From Spirochaetia bacterium (lineage in GTDB: Bacteria > Spirochaetota > Spirochaetia > Treponematales > Treponemataceae), in contig CAAGIS010000156.1 of the NCBI GenBank assembly GCA_900769985.1, positions 1 to 24,038 on the forward strand: a stretch of DNA of 24,038 nucleotides, written 5' to 3'. A program made the translations under genes and the position numbers. Positions within the stretch are counted from its first letter, which is position 1; every line of letters starts with the position of its first letter. Below are positions 8,083 through 14,937 of the stretch, piece by piece. The notes below the pieces were generated by a model. It saw only the letters and a list, made by a program, of their open reading frames with translations, was not told where the DNA came from and did not search any database.

Positions 8083-9759
8083 TTACAATTTCTTTTTGTT
8101 TAGTACGATACAGCTTAAAGGCGGAAGTACGATTTTTTTGACTGCCGTATTTCTTGTTGAATTGTCTTTTTTTATTGAAGCTGAAGTTTTTTTAGTTCCA
8201 AAGAGGAATTTAAAATTCTGCATGCTGCTGTCGTCCGGCAAAAAAGAAATTTCTTTATTACTTGGATTAAAAATTACGATACATTCTTCTTCTGTAGAAA
8301 CCATTTTCCATGAAGTCAGTTCCTTGATGTCAGTTTCAAAATTTTCCATTCTGCCGTGAGAAAGAGACGGGGAAAATTTTTTTACAGAAATAATCTGTTT
8401 GTAAAAATTCAGAATTGAATTTTTGTCTTTGTTCTGTTCATCTTGTGGAATTGTGTTTTTGTTGTATTTTGAAGTAATCCACGATGTCTGGTTTTTATTG
8501 TTTTTTTCTGCTGACCAGATGAATGGTGTTCTGATTTGTTCGTCAGGTTTTGCACCATTCATTGCGATTTCTTCGCCGTAGTAGATAAAAGGAATTCCTT
8601 CGCTGAACATATACATTGAGGCGGCAAGTTTTATTGTATCCGGATTGTTTTTGAGCTGGAGTGCAAATCTGTTTTGGTCGTGATTTGTAAGGAACGGACA
8701 GTCGATGTAGTCAGGATTTTTTTCTTTGTATTCTTCGTAGTTGCTGATGAGCGAACTGGCAAGACTGTTAGTTCCGCTTTTTTTATTCTGAATAATCGAA
8801 ATGATTTTTGTTCCCATGTCAAAGTGGAAAACGCTGCCAATCGCTTTGATGTATTCACTGCGTATTCCGTTTGAATCCCACACTTCGCCGACCATCATTG
8901 CATCTGGTTTTTCTGACTTTACAAAACTGCACATTTCCTGCCAGAACGAAACTGTTTTTTCAAGAGAGTTGCTGTCGGGGTTTTCAAATTTTGCGGAATT
9001 GTACAAGTGCATTGCGGCATCAAACCTGAAACCGCTTACGCCTTTGTCGAGCCAGAATTTTAGAATTGACTTGAATTCTTTTCTAAGTTCAGCATTTGAA
9101 ACATTAAAGTCTGGCATTCCGCTCCAGTAAAGACCTGAGTAATAGTTGTTTCTGTCTTCTTCTGAAAATGCAAGCGGATTTTTGTTCCATACAGGGTGGT
9201 CCCAGTATTTTGCTTTTAATACGCTGTCGTTTTTGCTTTTTGCGGTGTACCAGTTGTACCAGTCGTGCTTAGGACTTTTTGAGTTGCATGATTCTATGAA
9301 CCATTTGTTTTTGTCGCTGGAATGATTGAAAGGCATATCAAGGATTACGCTGATTCCACGCTCGTTACATTCTTTGACCAGGTTTTCAAAATCTTCCATT
9401 GTGCCGTAATCTGGATTTACTTCGTAATAATCTACGACGTCATAACCGTGATAGCTTGCAGTTTTAAAAACAGGCAGAAGCCATATTCCTGTAATTCCGA
9501 GACTTGATTTTTGAGGCGCATTGAAATCTACGGGAAGATTTGAGCCGTCGTTTAAGTAATCAAGTTTTTCGATAATTCCATTGAAATCACCGATTCCGTC
9601 ACCATTTGAATCTGCAAAAGAGCGCACAAAAAGACTGTAGTAAACGCCTTCTCTACATGATTTCACTTTTTGACCTCCGTCATATATTTTATTGTCTGTT
9701 CTGTTGCTGCAGGAAGCAAAAAGAGTTAATAAAGATACTATGAATAAAATTTTTTTCAT
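8083..9759 (-). CDS. GH13 (alpha-amylase family) glycoside hydrolase, lipoprotein
   Basis: An exported 558-residue alpha-glucan hydrolase. The signal peptide ends in a lipobox (LFASC, lipidated Cys17), placing it on the periplasmic or outer surface. The (beta/alpha)8 barrel carries all four GH13 conserved regions: DMPFNHSS (141-148), GFRFDAAMH with nucleophile Asp247, GEVWD with acid/base Glu292, and TNHDQNR with Asp361. DSNGDGIGD at 50-58 is the usual calcium-binding loop of oligo-1,6-glucosidase and neopullulanase relatives. The last 90 residues form the usual C-terminal beta domain. No carbohydrate-binding module is evident. It probably trims starch or maltodextrins for uptake. The ATG lacks a Shine-Dalgarno; TACACT lies 6 nt upstream. 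No transporter or regulator for sugars is adjacent. The exact specificity cannot be set from sequence. Confidence 0.93.
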   Translation of the reverse strand: MKKILFIVSLLTLFASCSNRTDNKIYDGGQKVKSCREGVYYSLFVRSFADSNGDGIGDFNGIIEKLDYLNDGSNLPVDFNAPQKSSLGITGIWLLPVFKTASYHGYDVVDYYEVNPDYGTMEDFENLVKECNERGISVILDMPFNHSSDKNKWFIESCNSKSPKHDWYNWYTAKSKNDSVLKAKYWDHPVWNKNPLAFSEEDRNNYYSGLYWSGMPDFNVSNAELRKEFKSILKFWLDKGVSGFRFDAAMHLYNSAKFENPDSNSLEKTVSFWQEMCSFVKSEKPDAMMVGEVWDSNGIRSEYIKAIGSVFHFDMGTKIISIIQNKKSGTNSLASSLISNYEEYKEKNPDYIDCPFLTNHDQNRFALQLKNNPDTIKLAASMYMFSEGIPFIYYGEEIAMNGAKPDEQIRTPFIWSAEKNNKNQTSWITSKYNKNTIPQDEQNKDKNSILNFYKQIISVKKFSPSLSHGRMENFETDIKELTSWKMVSTEEECIVIFNPSNKEISFLPDDSSMQNFKFLFGTKKTSASIKKDNSTRNTAVKKIVLPPLSCIVLNKKKL

Positions 9760-9840
9760 GTTTACAGTGTAACTTTAGACTTCTTTTTCCGCAATGATTT
9801 TAGTATGAAAAAATAAAACGAAAGTGGCGCAGGGGAAGGC

Positions 9841-9892
9841 GAACTTGAAGTTCTTTCTTTTCTTGTTTCTTTTCCTTCTTCTTTCCCTTCCT
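9841..9892. other. 6-1-6 inverted repeat followed by homopyrimidine tract
   Basis: GAACTT-G-AAGTTC (9841-9853) is a perfect 13-bp inverted repeat with an odd centre, the format of a small dimeric repressor site. It runs into a 42-bp tract (9851-9892) in which every base but one (G9865) is C or T on the plus strand. It lies between the divergent GH13 gene and the zinc-ribbon gene, so either could be controlled from it. The sequence alone does not tell whether the tract has a role. Confidence 0.4.
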
Positions 9893-9914
9893 GTTACTTG
9901 GTAATTTATTGAAT

Positions 9915-10334
9915 ATGTCTTATAATAAAATTATGGCTTACGTAGTTATGGGAATGGCGGTGACGGTGATTATCATTGCGATTTCTTATTTTTCAAATCT
10001 GAACAAAGCGGACAAAAAAGTAGGACAGGCTAAAACTCAGAACAAAACAGGCGGCGTGTCGCTTGTAACTTGTCCGATGTGCAATATGCCTCTTGAAAAA
10101 GGGCAGAACCTGATTTCTAAAGTGTATCGCCCGATGGATGTGCCTGACCAGCGGTGTACGATAAACGGCTGCCCTCACTGCTATCCGCGCCCTGAACCAG
10201 GAATAAAACGTCAGTGTCCGTGCTGCAAAAAAGAAGTTCCTGTTAACGGATATCTTATTGCCCGGTTATTCAATTATGCAAATAAAAAAAAGCATGTAAT
10301 GATAACTGGCTGCTCAGAATGTTGCAAAAAGTAG
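9915..10334 (+). CDS. Membrane-anchored protein with duplicated zinc ribbon
   Basis: I do not recognise a named family. The 139-residue protein has one hydrophobic helix (about residues 8-26), a lysine-rich linker (28-45), then eleven cysteines. They form two metal sites: C53-P-M-C56 with C86-P-H-C89, and C101-P-C-C104 with C133-S-E-C136. The two units align with each other (CPxC, 8-10 residues, a LI-S/A-K/R-V/L-Y/F segment, then a CxxC), so the domain arose by internal duplication. The basic residues after the helix favour a cytoplasmic C-terminus by the positive-inside rule. ATG at 9915 is preferred over TTG at 9909; neither has a clear ribosome site. Its neighbours, GH13 and flaB, are each separately transcribed and give no functional clue. 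Confidence 0.75.
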   Translation: MSYNKIMAYVVMGMAVTVIIIAISYFSNLNKADKKVGQAKTQNKTGGVSLVTCPMCNMPLEKGQNLISKVYRPMDVPDQRCTINGCPHCYPRPEPGIKRQCPCCKKEVPVNGYLIARLFNYANKKKHVMITGCSECCKK

Positions 10335-10344
10335 CGTTAAGTTC

Positions 10345-10411
10345 AAAAAAAAATATAAAAAAAATCATTTTTTTTTGCATTTTTTTTAATTTTTTACTAA
10401 ACCATTTTTTT
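10345..10411. other. Phased A/T tracts upstream of and overlapping the flaB promoter
   Basis: Six homopolymer runs follow one another: A9 (10345-10353), A8 (10357-10364), T9 (10368-10376), T8 (10380-10387), T6 (10390-10395) and T7 (10405-10411). The first four are centred about 11.5 bp apart, close to one helical turn, which is the arrangement expected of intrinsically curved DNA. They end at, and partly lie within, the flaB sigma-28 promoter. Such tracts can act as an UP-like element for polymerase. They may also serve the upstream gene as a weak A-U hairpin terminator. Confidence 0.55.
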
Positions 10412-10424
10412 ATAACTCCGATAA
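10398..10424 (+). promoter_or_regulatory. Sigma-28 (FliA) promoter of flaB
   Basis: TAAA at 10398-10401, exactly 15 bp, then TCCGATAA at 10417-10424. The enterobacterial and spirochete sigma-28 consensus is TAAA-N15-GCCGATAA, so only one base of the -10 differs. Transcription should start near 10431, giving a leader of about 128 nt. Class-III flagellar genes are known to be read by this sigma factor, so flaB is expected to be on only after basal-body assembly. This is the clearest promoter in the window. Confidence 0.88.
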
Positions 10425-10430
10425 AGAAGT

Positions 10431-10558
10431 AACGGGTGGTGAAAAACCCCTCATGGATGAAGAATCTTTGCGAGGTTTGATAAATGAAACTGCCAGATCT
10501 TACAGGTACAAGTTGAAATGAGTTCAATTTGTGTTAAGGATTTTATAGGAGATACACT
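10431..10558 (+). promoter_or_regulatory. flaB 5' leader with hairpins, a 22-codon ORF and GGA motifs
   Basis: The untranslated leader can form GGGT/ACCC (10434-10437 with 10446-10449) and a stem AGTTGAA/TTCAATT (10511-10517 with 10523-10529, one G-U pair, 5-nt loop). ATG at 10453 opens a 22-codon frame ending TGA at 10521. Its ribosome site is poor. GGA motifs occur at 10456-10458, 10538-10540 and inside the Shine-Dalgarno AGGAGA (10547-10552). In Bacillus and Borrelia, flagellin leaders are bound at GGA motifs by CsrA. That control here is only a possibility. Confidence 0.5.
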
Positions 10559-11419
10559 ATGGTTATTAATCACAACATGAGTGCAATGTTCGCTCAGCGT
10601 TCACAGGGTCTTACAGATCTTTCTAATCAGAAAAACATGGAAAAACTTTCATCTGGTATGAGAATTAACCGTGCTGGTGATGATGCTTCAGGACTTGCAG
10701 TTTCTGAAAAAATGCGCGCACAGATTCGCGGATTGAATCAGGCATCTACAAACGCTGAAAACGGAATTTCGTTCATCCAGACAACAGAAGGTTATTTACA
10801 GGAAACTTCTGACATCGTTCAGCGTATCCGTGAATTAGCAGTTCAGTCTTCGAACGGTATTTATTCTGACGAAGACCGTATGCAGATTCAGGTTGAAGTT
10901 TCTTCTCTTATTGATGAAGTTGACCGCATCGCTTCTGCTGCTCAGTTCAACGGAATGAATATGTTGACAGGACGTTTTGCTCGCCCTACAGGAGAAAATG
11001 CAGTTACAGGTTCTATGTGGTTCCACATTGGTGCAAATATGGACCAGAGAACTCAAGTTTACATCGGAACAATGTCTGCTACAGCTCTCGGATTGAAGAA
11101 CCTTGGAGATGAAACAAAACTTTCTCTCGCAGCTCCAGACGATGCAAACCGCGCAATCGGAACTCTTGATGAAGCACTCAAAAAGATTAACAAACAGCGC
11201 GCTGACCTCGGTGCTTATCAGAACCGCCTTGAAAAAACAGTTGTAGGTCTTGATATCGGTGCTGAAAACCTCCAGGCTTCTGAATCTCGTATCCGTGATA
11301 CAGACATGGCTTCTGAAATGGTTGACTTTACAAAGAATCAGGTTCTTTCTCAGGCTGGAACAGCAATGCTTGCTCAGGCAAACCAGCAGTCTCAGAACGT
11401 ACTTTCTTTGCTCCGCTAG
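10559..11419 (+). CDS. flaB: Flagellin FlaB, periplasmic flagellar filament core
   Basis: Core filament protein of the spirochete periplasmic flagellum, exported by the flagellar type III system rather than by Sec, so no signal peptide is expected or seen. The 286-residue length is the usual FlaB size. It consists almost entirely of the conserved D0/D1 helices. The N-terminal part runs from MVINHNMSAMFAQR through KLSSGMRINRAGDDASGLAV. The C-terminal part runs from ASESRIRDTDMASEMV to SQNVLSLLR. Only a short linker lies between them, and the variable D2/D3 domains of enterobacterial flagellin are absent. AGGAGA lies 6 nt before the ATG. The gene is monocistronic, between its sigma-28 promoter and an intrinsic terminator. 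Treponemes usually carry several FlaB paralogues elsewhere; which copy this is cannot be said. Confidence 0.97.
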   Translation: MVINHNMSAMFAQRSQGLTDLSNQKNMEKLSSGMRINRAGDDASGLAVSEKMRAQIRGLNQASTNAENGISFIQTTEGYLQETSDIVQRIRELAVQSSNGIYSDEDRMQIQVEVSSLIDEVDRIASAAQFNGMNMLTGRFARPTGENAVTGSMWFHIGANMDQRTQVYIGTMSATALGLKNLGDETKLSLAAPDDANRAIGTLDEALKKINKQRADLGAYQNRLEKTVVGLDIGAENLQASESRIRDTDMASEMVDFTKNQVLSQAGTAMLAQANQQSQNVLSLLR

Positions 11420-11442
11420 TTTTAGCAGCGTAAACATTAGAT

Positions 11443-11476
11443 AAAAAAAAGCTCTCCAGTCGGGGAGCTTTTTTTT
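11443..11476. terminator. Bidirectional intrinsic terminator (flaB / Fur-family gene)
   Basis: The stem AGCTCTCC / GGGGAGCT (one G-U pair on the plus strand) closes a 4-nt AGTC loop, with A8 on its left (11443-11450) and T8 on its right (11469-11476). Read either way, it gives a GC-rich hairpin followed by eight uridines. It lies between the convergent ends of flaB and the Fur-family gene and so can stop transcription from both sides. Confidence 0.92.
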
Positions 11477-11498
11477 ACAATGATTTATTTTCATCTAT

Positions 11499-11912
11499 TT
11501 ATTTTCGTCTGGAACACTCGCTACACAAACCGTATAAAACAGTTTTTGAATAGTCAAGAACGATTCCATGTGCGCTTTCTATATGAGATGTAAATTCGCT
11601 TGACTCGGAGCAGTCAAGATGAATGATTTTTGAACAGCCTGTACATTGAATATGTAAGTGCGAAAGGCATTTTTCTTTTCCGGCAATATACTGATAAAGG
11701 ATTTTTTTTCCGTTTTCTGCAGAATGTGTTATAACCTTTTTGCAGGAAACTAATTTATCAAGCTGCCGGTAAACAGTCGAAATGTTTGTTTTAACTCCGC
11801 TTCTTTCCAGATTTTCGCAGATATCCATTACGCTTACTGCAACGTCTTTTTTTTCTTCAAGGAACGACAAAATCTGACTGCCGGTTTTTGTTTTATATTC
11901 AACAGGTCTCAT
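11499..11912 (-). CDS. Fur-family metal- or peroxide-responsive repressor
   Basis: A 137-residue Fur/PerR/Zur-type regulator. The winged helix (about 1-80) contains NISTVYRQLDKL at 43-54, the recognition-helix signature. The dimerisation domain has HLHIQCTGC (85-93) and two CxxC pairs, Cys90/Cys93 and Cys130/Cys133, which bind structural zinc. His85, His87 and Asp100 are candidates for the sensing metal site. The sequence does not decide between iron, zinc, manganese or peroxide sensing. The first ATG gives a full-length DNA-binding domain, yet there is no Shine-Dalgarno; TATAAT at 11926-11921 ends 8 nt before the ATG, so the mRNA may be leaderless. A 7-1-7 inverted repeat just upstream is a likely autoregulatory operator. 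It shares a terminator with flaB. Confidence 0.92.
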   Translation of the reverse strand: MRPVEYKTKTGSQILSFLEEKKDVAVSVMDICENLERSGVKTNISTVYRQLDKLVSCKKVITHSAENGKKILYQYIAGKEKCLSHLHIQCTGCSKIIHLDCSESSEFTSHIESAHGIVLDYSKTVLYGLCSECSRRK

Positions 11913-11920
11913 ATATTATG

Positions 11921-11947
11921 ATTATATTAAAATGCAAAGTCTTTGCA
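11921..11947 (-). promoter_or_regulatory. Promoter and Fur-type 7-1-7 operator of the Fur-family gene
   Basis: TGCAAAG-T-CTTTGCA (11933-11947) is a perfect 15-bp inverted repeat with seven bases per arm and a one-base centre, the geometry of known Fur, PerR and Zur boxes. The arm sequence differs from those consensus boxes. On the minus strand a TTGCAA -35-like hexamer (11947-11942) overlaps it, with a 16-bp spacer to TATAAT at 11926-11921. A dimer bound here would block polymerase, which implies autorepression. Confidence 0.65.
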
Positions 11948-11969
11948 AGAATTCCGTCATTCAATTTTT

Positions 11970-12806
11970 TTACTTTTTAAGACCCATCGCAATTCTTGAA
12001 ACCCTGTCAAACATTCTGTCCGTAAGGTGCTTTTTAAAGAAAATATACAGGAGCGCAAATTTTCCTTTTGCGTATCTCGGCTTTGGATTTTTTGCTTTTG
12101 CAATTTTTACGATGAGCTTTGAAATTACTTCCGGCTTTGTGAGGTCGTTTCGTTCAACGTAGCCTTTTTCGTAGAACCTTGCGGCATTGCCTGCATTTTT
12201 TGAATACGCGCCCGAGCCTGAATATTTGCGTATGTTTCCGCCGTGAATTACGCCCCAGTTTGTCTGGATTAATCCCGGTTCGACGATTACGACTTTAATT
12301 CCGAACGGCGACGTTTCAAGGCGCAGTGCATCGCTTAATGCTTCGACGCTGTATTTTGTTGCGTGATACCAGCCTGTAAACGCAGAAGAAAATCTGCCTG
12401 CCATTGATGAAATGTTTATTATTTTTCCTGATTTCTGATTTCTCATTGAAGGCAGGACAAGCTGAATGAGCTTTGCCATTCCGAACACGTTTACGTCAAA
12501 CTGTTTTCTTGCTTCTTCAAGCGGGATTTCTTCGATGCTTCCGCCAAGTCCGAACCCGGCATTGTTTACGAGCAGGTCAATCTGACCTTCCGCTTCAAGA
12601 ACCTGTTTTACACATTCTTCAATCGAGCGCTCATCGCAAAGATTAAGGTAAAGAGCCGTTCCTCCTTTTTTGACAAGTTCAGCCATTGCATCAGTTCTTC
12701 TTGCCGCGCCGTAAACTTTGTAGCCTTCATCTATCAGGCGAAGTCCCGTGTCAAGCCCGATTCCACTTGATGCACCAGTAATTAAAGCAACTTTCTTCAT
12801 AAACAT
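11970..12806 (-). CDS. Short-chain dehydrogenase/reductase (SDR)
   Basis: A classical SDR oxidoreductase using NAD(H) or NADP(H). Its 278 residues fit the usual 250-280. The Rossmann motif TGASSGIG is at 10-17, the structural NNAG at 81-84, and the catalytic Ser133/134, Tyr147 and Lys151 (YHATK) are all present. The arginines after the second strand (AARR, 35-37) suggest NADP(H). The substrate cannot be told from sequence. Two in-frame starts compete: ATG 12806 with AAAGGA 8 nt upstream, and ATG 12800 with AGGA 6 nt upstream. They differ by two residues. It ends 58 bp before the Fur-family gene on the same strand, but that gene has its own promoter-like site between them. The gene is divergent from iorA across an AT-rich 183-bp spacer. 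Confidence 0.92.
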   Translation of the reverse strand: MFMKKVALITGASSGIGLDTGLRLIDEGYKVYGAARRTDAMAELVKKGGTALYLNLCDERSIEECVKQVLEAEGQIDLLVNNAGFGLGGSIEEIPLEEARKQFDVNVFGMAKLIQLVLPSMRNQKSGKIINISSMAGRFSSAFTGWYHATKYSVEALSDALRLETSPFGIKVVIVEPGLIQTNWGVIHGGNIRKYSGSGAYSKNAGNAARFYEKGYVERNDLTKPEVISKLIVKIAKAKNPKPRYAKGKFALLYIFFKKHLTDRMFDRVSRIAMGLKK

Positions 12807-12989
12807 TCCTATATTCCTTTGTAATTCAGTTTACAACAGTAAGCAAAAGATTTCTATTTTAATTTCTATTTTTAAAATATAAAAATAAAAAAAATTAAAG
12901 TGAACTAAAAAAAGCCGCTTTTCGGATAATAAATGCACAGGCGTAAATTTAACTGTAAATTTTAATTTAAATGTGATAGACTGTTTTTC
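12807..12989. promoter_or_regulatory. AT-rich divergent spacer with short direct repeats upstream of iorA
   Basis: A strongly AT-rich spacer between the SDR (minus) and iorA (plus). ATTTCTATTTT occurs twice near 12850-12872, and GTAAATTT occurs at 12943-12950 and again at 12955-12962 (12-bp period) just before the iorA start. iorA has no Shine-Dalgarno; TAGACT (12977-12982) ends 7 nt before its ATG and could be the -10 of a leaderless transcript. No riboswitch or T-box was recognised. Confidence 0.4.
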
Positions 12990-14915
12990 ATGTCAAGACA
13001 AATGATTATGGGAAATCAGGCGATTGCGCTTGGTGCATTAAAAGCCGGAGTAAATCTTACCACAGGTTATCCTGGAACACCGTCCAGCGAAATTATCGAA
13101 TTCATTTCAAAATATAAAGACAAGACCGGCACTTACGTCGAATGGTCTGTAAACGAAAAAGCTGCCGTAGAAGTTGCTGCCGGTGCAAGTTATGCAGGAA
13201 GCCGTACTTTAATTACGATGAAGCAGGTCGGACTTAATGTAGCAAGCGACCCTGTCATGTGCCTTTCTTATGTCGGCGTAAAAGGCGGAATGGTAATCGT
13301 AAGCGCCGACGACCCCGGTCCTATTTCAAGCCAGACTGAACAGGACACGAGAACTTTTGCAAAGTTTTCAAAACTACCGTGCCTTGACCCGAGTTCTCCG
13401 CAGGAAGCGTTTGAGATGATTCAGAGCGCTTTTGAACTTTCAGAAAAATATAACACGCCTGTCCTTCTCCGTCCGACGACGCGGGTTGACCACGCTTACG
13501 AAAGTATGGAGTTTCCCGTTCTTGAAAGTGCCCGCAAAAAAGGTGAATTTGAAAAAGACACGAAACGCTGGGTAATTTTTCCGCGCACTTCATTTTTTAA
13601 CCATCAGCGCATTTTTGAACGCAACGAAAAAATCCTTCCCATAGAATTTTCAGAACCGCAGTTCAAATACAACTATATAGAAGAAGCCGAAAAAAAGAAT
13701 TCAAAAAATATTTCAGAATATGCTGAACTTAAGAAAGGCCGTCTTTCATTTGCTTCAGGCGGAATTTCGTATTCATATTTAAAAGAGGCGCTTTCAATTC
13801 TAAAAGAAGAAAATCCGCAAAACGATTTAATTCAAAATGCCGTAATCTTAAAAATCGGAACGCCTTATCCTTTCCCCGAACCGCTTGCAATGCAGTTTTT
13901 AACGCAGTGCCTTAATGACAATTCAGAAATTACAGTCTTTGAAGAACTTGACCCTGTCATCGAAGAAAATTTGATTTTCCTCTGCGGTAAAAATAAAACT
14001 GCCTGTACGGTTCACGGAAAACTTGACGGCATCGTTTCGTGTGCAGGAGAACTTTCCGTTGAAATAATAAAAAACATAATTCAAAAGCTTGCAGGAATTC
14101 AGCAGGAAACGGCTTTGAAAGATAATTCTGACTCTGCGCCAGAACTTCCTGTGCGCCCTCCTGTTTTGTGTGCAGGCTGTCCGCACCGCGCCGCTTTTTA
14201 TGCCGTAAAGCAGGCGATGAAAGGGCAGAAAACTGTTTTTTGTGGTGACATCGGCTGTTATACGCTCGGCAACGCTCAGCCGCTTGATATGACAGATACA
14301 TGTCTTTGCATGGGCGCTGACGTTACTATGGCGCAGGGCTTTTATCATAACGAAAATGACAGGCAGTGCTTCAGCTTTATTGGCGACTCGACTTTTTTTG
14401 CAAGCGGAATTACAGGGGTTGTCAATGCCGTTTACAATCAAAGCCATCAGACAATCTGTATTCTTGACAATTCGACGACTGCAATGACAGGTCACCAGCC
14501 TCACCCCGGAACAGGCGTTACGATGATGGGCGAATTTGTCGAAAAAATCAGTATTCCCAAAATCCTTGAATCAATCGGCGTAAATCCGATTATAGAAACT
14601 GACCCTTTTAATCTCGTTCAGTCTATAGAAGCCGTAAAAAAAGCAAATCAAAGCAAAGGCGTAAGTGCCGTAATTTTTAAATCTCCGTGCATAAGCGTTG
14701 CATCAAAACTCGGCTATGCGCGCTCAGAACCAAAAAAAGTCGACAATTCAAAATGTATCGCCTGCCACAAGTGCATTAATGAACTCGGCTGTCCTGCGTT
14801 GACTTTGAGTTCATCTGTAAATGAAAAAGGAAAGAACTTTGTCCAGACTGACACTTCGTTGTGTACCGGCTGCGGTTTGTGCTCGGCGGTCTGTCCGTGT
14901 TCTGCAATCAACTGA
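12990..14915 (+). CDS. iorA: Indolepyruvate ferredoxin oxidoreductase, alpha subunit
   Basis: Catalytic subunit of the oxygen-sensitive enzyme that converts aryl pyruvates (indolepyruvate, phenylpyruvate, hydroxyphenylpyruvate) plus CoA to arylacetyl-CoA and CO2, reducing ferredoxin; the reaction is reversible. The 641-residue length is normal. The N-terminal pyrimidine-binding part shows TTGYPGTPSSEI; the thiamine-diphosphate part shows CAGCPHR and GDIGCYTLG (419-427) with the following MGADVTMAQG. The C-terminus is a two-cluster ferredoxin domain: Cys589/592/595/601 and Cys625/628/631/635 for two [4Fe-4S] centres. It is 22 bp before iorB, with a good GGGAGGA between, so the two are one operon. 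The iorA start itself lacks a ribosome site. Confidence 0.96.
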   Translation: MSRQMIMGNQAIALGALKAGVNLTTGYPGTPSSEIIEFISKYKDKTGTYVEWSVNEKAAVEVAAGASYAGSRTLITMKQVGLNVASDPVMCLSYVGVKGGMVIVSADDPGPISSQTEQDTRTFAKFSKLPCLDPSSPQEAFEMIQSAFELSEKYNTPVLLRPTTRVDHAYESMEFPVLESARKKGEFEKDTKRWVIFPRTSFFNHQRIFERNEKILPIEFSEPQFKYNYIEEAEKKNSKNISEYAELKKGRLSFASGGISYSYLKEALSILKEENPQNDLIQNAVILKIGTPYPFPEPLAMQFLTQCLNDNSEITVFEELDPVIEENLIFLCGKNKTACTVHGKLDGIVSCAGELSVEIIKNIIQKLAGIQQETALKDNSDSAPELPVRPPVLCAGCPHRAAFYAVKQAMKGQKTVFCGDIGCYTLGNAQPLDMTDTCLCMGADVTMAQGFYHNENDRQCFSFIGDSTFFASGITGVVNAVYNQSHQTICILDNSTTAMTGHQPHPGTGVTMMGEFVEKISIPKILESIGVNPIIETDPFNLVQSIEAVKKANQSKGVSAVIFKSPCISVASKLGYARSEPKKVDNSKCIACHKCINELGCPALTLSSSVNEKGKNFVQTDTSLCTGCGLCSAVCPCSAIN

Positions 14916-14937
14916 TGATAACCGGGAGGAAAAGAAA

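Noticed and set aside
8060..8359. 99-codon plus-strand frame over the end of the GH13 gene
   Set aside because: It is antisense to the GH13 C-terminal domain and has no start signals or recognisable product.
10345..10395. A/T runs after the zinc-ribbon gene as an intrinsic terminator
   Set aside because: The only hairpin possible is pure A-U with almost no loop, so efficient termination is doubtful; curvature at the promoter explains the runs better.
10835..11494. 219-codon open frame antisense to flaB
   Set aside because: It mirrors the codon pattern of flaB, has a Cys- and Ser-rich low-information product and no ribosome site, and crosses the bidirectional terminator.
13923..14504. 193-codon open frame antisense to iorA
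   Set aside because: Its product has no recognisable domain and lies wholly inside the conserved thiamine-diphosphate region of iorA; it is a shadow of that frame.
14821..14937. Longer iorB with an upstream start
   Set aside because: The extra residues come from iorA read in another frame; the strong GGGAGGA before ATG 14938 fixes the start.
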